Positions 6,456 to 8,639 of a stretch of DNA of 8,639 nt are shown here, piece by piece. Positions within the stretch are counted from its first letter, which is position 1. Every line of letters starts with the position of its first letter. This DNA comes from Ilumatobacteraceae bacterium. GTDB taxonomy: Bacteria > Actinomycetota > Acidimicrobiia > Acidimicrobiales > Ilumatobacteraceae. The notes beneath the pieces were generated by a model, which saw nothing but the letters and a program-made list of their open reading frames with translations, made no database searches and had not been told where the DNA came from. The stretch is taken from assembly GCA_023257035.1 (NCBI GenBank), contig JALRDI010000218.1, positions 1 to 8,639 of the forward strand. The letters are read 5' to 3'. A program made the translations under genes and the position numbers.

Positions 6456-7880
6456 TTACAGCAATTCTGCGGCGAGCGACGCGACGCTAGATCGCTCGCA
6501 TGATTGCAGGGTGATGTGCCCAAAGCATGGCTGCCCGGTGAAGGCATTCGTAAGAACGGCAAGGGCGTTGTTGGTTTCGCCCAAGTACGGGGCATCAATT
6601 TGGCTGGTGTCGCCGGTGAACACCACCTTTGTTCCTTCCCCAACTCTTGTCAGGATCGTTCGCAATGTCGTTGGTTCAAGATTCTGGGCTTCATCGATGA
6701 CGACCATCTGTTGCTGAAGGGAGCGACCCCGAAGGAATGTCACCGATTCAAGTGAGAGTTTTTGCCGTTCGGTGAGTTCGTCGATGAGTTGGCGCGCATC
6801 GCCAGATGAACGTCGGTCGGTGAGCGCAACGACTGCATCGTGCACAGCTGACATCCAAGGGTCGAGCTTTTCATCGAGGCCACCGGGTAGGAAGCCGACA
6901 TCGGCTCGTCCGACAGGAACAAGTGGTCGGTAGATCGCAACCCGCTCATAGCGTTGCTCTTCGACAACCTGTTCAAGGGCAGCTGCGATCGCAAGAATGG
7001 TTTTGCCCGTACCTGCTCGGCCGTCGAGAGCGATGACCGATACCTCGGGGTCGAGTAGAAGGTCAATTGCAAACCGCTGTTCTTTGTTTCGAGGGTGAAG
7101 TCCCCATGGTTGAACCGGCGCGTGGGGGAGTAGGTGGAATTGAGATCCTCGTCGTCGTGCGAGAGCCGATTGTGAGCCGGCCCGAATGATGACAAATTCA
7201 TTTTCACGAATAAGCGGTGCGTCATCGACGCTGAGAGCAAGGTCAATTCCCGTGGGGGTGTGATCAGCCTGGTGGGTGGCCTCTGCGACATCGATGACTC
7301 CATCTCGGTAGAGGTCGTCGATGATCTGGGTGTCAGCGTCAATGATGTGCCACCCAGTCTGGCGAATTTCACGAGACCCTCCAGTTGGCTGGTGCTCCAT
7401 CGCGCTGAGGCCGAGGTGTGCGGCCTTGATGCGAAGGGCAGCGTCATTTGACACCATCATCGTCGGCGCCTGGCGTGATTGGCCCAATGCTGCCCCAATG
7501 ATTCGGTTATCTGCTTTTGCGGGGTCAAGCCCATGTTCGACAAGAGCTTCGTGCTGAACACCGTTGACTTCTATTCGAAGTGAGCCCTCACCTAGTGGAA
7601 CCGGAACTGCGAGAGACCCACCATGTTTGAGGCGTAACTCTTCAATTGTTCGTAACGCGGTTCGAGCAGCACGTCCAACGTCATCTGAGCGGCCTTTGAG
7701 ACCATCGAGCTCTTCGATGACCGTCAGCGGAATCACAACATCGGATGTGCCCATCGAATGAAGACATGCCGGATCAGCAATGAGTACGGAAGTATCGAGT
7801 ACCACTCGTGTCGTGGAGATGTCGCTCGTGTCCTCCTTCCCACTGAGAGCGTGGTTGGCAGTTCCGGCGAGATCAGTCAC
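6456..7880 (-). CDS. phoH: PIN-PhoH fusion protein (PhoH2-type RNase/RNA helicase)
   Basis: This 474-residue fusion has an N-terminal PIN ribonuclease domain (about 24-165) and a C-terminal PhoH ATPase (about 255-474). PIN acidic residues are visible in VVLDTSVLIADP (Asp29), VIEEL (Glu56), KADNRIIGAAL (Asp124) and SNDAALRIKA (Asp146). The PhoH part has Walker A GRAGTGKT (287-294), Walker B VVIDEAQN (Asp396, Glu397), TGDTSQID (422-429) and a late conserved ERS (462-464). Studied PhoH2 proteins unwind and cut RNA in an ATP-dependent way, in the cytosol. The GTG start at 7880 is set by a strong Shine-Dalgarno sequence 6 nt upstream, and the first 23 residues are a non-conserved leader. In mycobacteria a small antitoxin gene overlaps phoH2; I see no counterpart here. 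Confidence 0.93.
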   Translation of the reverse strand: MTDLAGTANHALSGKEDTSDISTTRVVLDTSVLIADPACLHSMGTSDVVIPLTVIEELDGLKGRSDDVGRAARTALRTIEELRLKHGGSLAVPVPLGEGSLRIEVNGVQHEALVEHGLDPAKADNRIIGAALGQSRQAPTMMVSNDAALRIKAAHLGLSAMEHQPTGGSREIRQTGWHIIDADTQIIDDLYRDGVIDVAEATHQADHTPTGIDLALSVDDAPLIRENEFVIIRAGSQSALARRRGSQFHLLPHAPVQPWGLHPRNKEQRFAIDLLLDPEVSVIALDGRAGTGKTILAIAAALEQVVEEQRYERVAIYRPLVPVGRADVGFLPGGLDEKLDPWMSAVHDAVVALTDRRSSGDARQLIDELTERQKLSLESVTFLRGRSLQQQMVVIDEAQNLEPTTLRTILTRVGEGTKVVFTGDTSQIDAPYLGETNNALAVLTNAFTGQPCFGHITLQSCERSSVASLAAELL

Positions 7881-7881
7881 A

Positions 7882-7890
7882 GATCACCTC
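7882..7890 (-). promoter_or_regulatory. Strong Shine-Dalgarno sequence of phoH
   Basis: The minus strand reads GAGGTGATC, nine bases complementary to the conserved 3' end of 16S rRNA (GATCACCTC). Its GAGG core is 6 nt from the GTG start. It fixes the phoH start and contrasts with the SD-less starts of glgX and the exonuclease. Confidence 0.75.
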
Positions 7891-7952
7891 TGCTGAAGTA
7901 GGCGCAGTTGGAAGCGGTTGGTTACGGCAAGCAACGTCTCCAGTTGTACATC

Positions 7953-7973
7953 GGCGGGGGGCGGTGGTGGTGG
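7953..7973 (+). other. G-rich tract, possible two-layer G-quadruplex
   Basis: A 21-nt stretch on the + strand contains a run of six G flanked by GG pairs, then three GGT-type steps, giving at least six GG tracts separated by single bases. This could form a two-tetrad quadruplex in single-stranded DNA. It lies about 75-95 bp upstream of the phoH start. Only base composition supports it. Confidence 0.3.
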
Positions 7974-7991
7974 ATTTCGAGTCATCGAAGG

Positions 7992-8000
7992 TGTGGATAA
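7992..8000 (-). promoter_or_regulatory. Consensus DnaA box
   Basis: The minus strand reads TTATCCACA, an exact match to the classic high-affinity DnaA box. It is non-coding and about midway between phoH and hup. I found no second exact box, so this is not an origin by itself. It could be a regulatory or titration site for DnaA, or chance: one exact 9-mer is expected about 0.07 times in a random window this size. Confidence 0.45.
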
Positions 8001-8064
8001 CCGGGACACTCATATCGATGAACGTGTCGCGACCTTGTGACGTAAGGCATAGCGGTCATAGTCA

Positions 8065-8094
8065 GTTGCAAATGCAACAACATGATTAGTTGCA
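8065..8094. promoter_or_regulatory. GTTGCA dyad with extra half-site upstream of hup
   Basis: GTTGCA-AA-TGCAAC (8065-8078) is a perfect dyad with 6-nt arms and a 2-nt spacer. A third GTTGCA follows at 8089-8094 in direct orientation, 24 bp from the first. The 7-mer AGTTGCA occurs twice. This pattern suits a dimeric regulator binding one full and one half site in the hup or phoH control region. The regulator is unknown. Confidence 0.4.
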
Positions 8095-8169
8095 CCGTTG
8101 TCATTTGGGTCGTTTCGATGGTGTTGTTCCGAGGTGTATGGATGCAATCAAAAGTGGTTGTACTCATTC

Positions 8170-8199
8170 GCGGAGGGGCCGGAGGGCAATCCCGTCCGC
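8170..8199 (+). promoter_or_regulatory. GC-rich hairpin in the hup leader
   Basis: GCGGA (8170-8174) can pair with TCCGC (8195-8199). Alternatively, GGAGGG (8181-8186) closes a CAAT loop against CCC-G-TCC with one bulged G. The structure ends 13 nt before the AAAGGA ribosome binding site. If it is transcribed it would sit in the 5' UTR and could affect mRNA stability or translation. No terminator-like T-run follows. Confidence 0.35.
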
Positions 8200-8212
8200 C
8201 GGAAGTAAGAAC

Positions 8213-8218
8213 AAAGGA
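8213..8218 (+). promoter_or_regulatory. Shine-Dalgarno sequence of hup
   Basis: AAAGGA lies 6 nt before ATG 8225. It selects this start over upstream in-frame TTG codons that would add an unrelated basic leader to the HU protein. Confidence 0.75.
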
Positions 8219-8224
8219 CGATTT

Positions 8225-8497
8225 ATGACTAAGTCAGAACTCATCGACGCAGTGGCAAGCGCCGCAAACGTCTCAAAGGCAGATGCAGAGCGCACGATCG
8301 GCGCATTCTTCGACACTGTCGTTTCAAATGCAAAGAAGGGCGACAAAGTCGCATGGCCAGGCTTTGGTGCGTTCAGCGTCACCAAGCGCCCAGCTCGCAC
8401 CGGCCGCAACCCTCGTACGGGTGAGCCAGTAAAGATCAAGGCATCGAACGCAATGAAGTTCAGCGCCTCGTCGACTCTGAAGTCAACGCTTAACTGA
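8225..8497 (+). CDS. hup: HU-family nucleoid DNA-binding protein
   Basis: This 90-residue protein has the standard HU length and fold order: N-terminal helices (TKSELIDAVASAANVSKADAE has the usual HU opening), the GDKVAWPGFGAFSVTKR sheet region at about 39-55, and the DNA-binding arm RTGRNPRTGEPVKI (about 58-71), whose Pro intercalates in the minor groove. The final helix SNAMKFSASSTLKSTL is also typical. HU bends and compacts DNA as a dimer in the nucleoid. A good ribosome binding site fixes the ATG. Mycobacterial HupB and Streptomyces HupS carry a long Lys/Ala/Pro tail on the same chain. This HU stops at TGA 8495-8497, with a second in-frame TGA at 8504-8506, and the tail-like sequence begins as a separate ORF at 8513 in the same frame. 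Confidence 0.95.
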   Translation: MTKSELIDAVASAANVSKADAERTIGAFFDTVVSNAKKGDKVAWPGFGAFSVTKRPARTGRNPRTGEPVKIKASNAMKFSASSTLKSTLN

Positions 8498-8512
8498 GAA
8501 AGCTGATTTCAG

Positions 8513-8639
8513 ATGGCAGTAAAGAAGGCTCCGGCCAAGAAAGCAGCTAAGAAGGCTCCGGCCAAGAAAGCAGCAGCGAAGAAGGTTGCTAAGAAGGCTC
8601 CAGCCAAGAAAGCAGCAGCGAAGAAGGTTGCTAAGAAGG
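8513..8639 (+). CDS. Lys/Ala/Pro-rich PAKK-repeat (histone H1-like) protein, 3' end outside window
   Basis: An ORF from ATG 8513 runs off the right edge with at least 42 codons. It begins MAVKKAPAKKAAKK and continues as a 14-residue repeat of KKAPAKK and AAAKKVA. The composition is almost entirely Lys, Ala, Pro and Val, like the C-terminal tail of mycobacterial HupB and like bacterial histone H1 analogues. Such sequences are disordered and bind DNA non-specifically. It starts 15 nt after the hup stop in the same frame and very likely shares its mRNA. Only a weak GAGAAAG (8496-8502) precedes it, 10 nt from the ATG, so coupling to hup translation is possible. The visible part may be the N-terminal tail of a larger protein with another domain beyond the window. 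Confidence 0.8.
   Translation, partial: MAVKKAPAKKAAKKAPAKKAAAKKVAKKAPAKKAAAKKVAKK
8549..8639 (+). repeat. 42-bp tandem repeat coding for KKAPAKKAAAKKVA
   Basis: Two complete 42-bp units (8549-8590 and 8591-8632) differ by a single base (CCG to CCA at the Pro codon). A third unit begins at 8633 and leaves the window. A shortened 27-bp unit (8522-8548) precedes them. The near identity at silent positions indicates recent duplication or homogenisation, so the copy number may vary. Confidence 0.9.

Larger units (their letters stand above)
7881..8224. other. 344-bp divergent phoH-hup intergenic region
   Basis: I see no credible gene here. The stretch carries, left to right, the phoH ribosome binding site, a G-rich tract (7953-7973), a consensus DnaA box (7992-8000), the 8-bp palindrome GTCGCGAC (8026-8033), a GTTGCA dyad plus an extra half-site (8065-8094), a TTGTCA hexamer (8098-8103), a GC-rich hairpin (8170-8199) and the hup ribosome binding site. 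It must hold at least the divergent phoH and hup promoters. I could not place a convincing -35/-10 pair for either. Confidence 0.6.

Noticed and set aside
6740..7447. 235-codon open frame on the minus strand inside phoH
   Set aside because: Same strand but a different frame from phoH, with no recognisable motifs. The PIN-PhoH frame carries the complete motif set.
8098..8103. TTGTCA as a hup -35 box or DNA-damage motif
   Set aside because: No TANNNT hexamer at the 17-bp spacing, nor at the spacing required by the damage motif.
7982..8167. 61-codon minus-strand ORF considered as a phoH antitoxin
   Set aside because: Thr-rich with no family motif or clear ribosome binding site. It lies 101 bp from phoH and runs antisense through the hup leader elements.
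8090..8224. N-terminal extension of HU from an upstream TTG
   Set aside because: The added 45 residues do not resemble HU, and AAAGGA correctly spaced before ATG 8225 marks the start.
1..8639. Mobile elements, CRISPR arrays, tRNA or rRNA
   Set aside because: No transposase or integrase motifs, no spaced direct repeats apart from the coding 42-bp repeat, and no tRNA-like or rRNA-like sequence recognised on reading.

Overview
The window looks like ordinary chromosome from a mid-to-high-GC actinobacterium. The marker genes are a WhiB-family iron-sulfur regulator, a PafB/PafC-type pair of WYL regulators, a PIN-PhoH ATPase, and an HU gene followed by a PAKK-repeat protein like the tail of mycobacterial HupB. 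GC content is moderate (I judge under 60%), GTG starts are common and several starts lack a Shine-Dalgarno sequence. Together these would suit an Acidimicrobiia-like lineage better than Streptomyces or Mycobacterium, but that placement is inference. I see no mobile element, CRISPR array, tRNA or rRNA.

Layout. (1) 1-2709: the 3' end of pgi (+) meets glgX (-) tail to tail with 6 bp between them. Both act in glycogen/glucose-phosphate metabolism. (2) 2710-2766: a 57-bp divergent promoter region. (3) 2767-5506: a three-gene + strand operon of a 3-hydroxyacyl-CoA dehydrogenase, pafB and pafC, joined by two 1-nt stop/start overlaps (TGATG and TAATG). (4) 5491-7880: three minus-strand genes, read in the order PIN-phoH, whiB-like, DnaQ-like exonuclease. 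The exonuclease overlaps the end of pafC by 16 bp. (5) 7881-8224: a 344-bp divergent intergenic region with a perfect DnaA box, a GTTGCA dyad with an extra half-site, a G-rich tract and a hairpin in the hup leader. (6) 8225-8639: hup (+), then in the same frame, after two stop codons, a Lys/Ala/Pro-rich ORF that runs off the window.

How the genes may work together: pgi and glgX link glycogen breakdown to glycolysis. PafB and PafC are expected to form a DNA-damage transcription activator. The downstream exonuclease, the WhiB redox regulator and the RNA-acting PIN-PhoH protein fit a stress or nucleic-acid maintenance theme, but co-regulation is not shown. HU and the PAKK protein would together supply the two halves that mycobacterial HupB carries on one chain. 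That split is the most interesting feature here. I found no clearly new multi-gene system.
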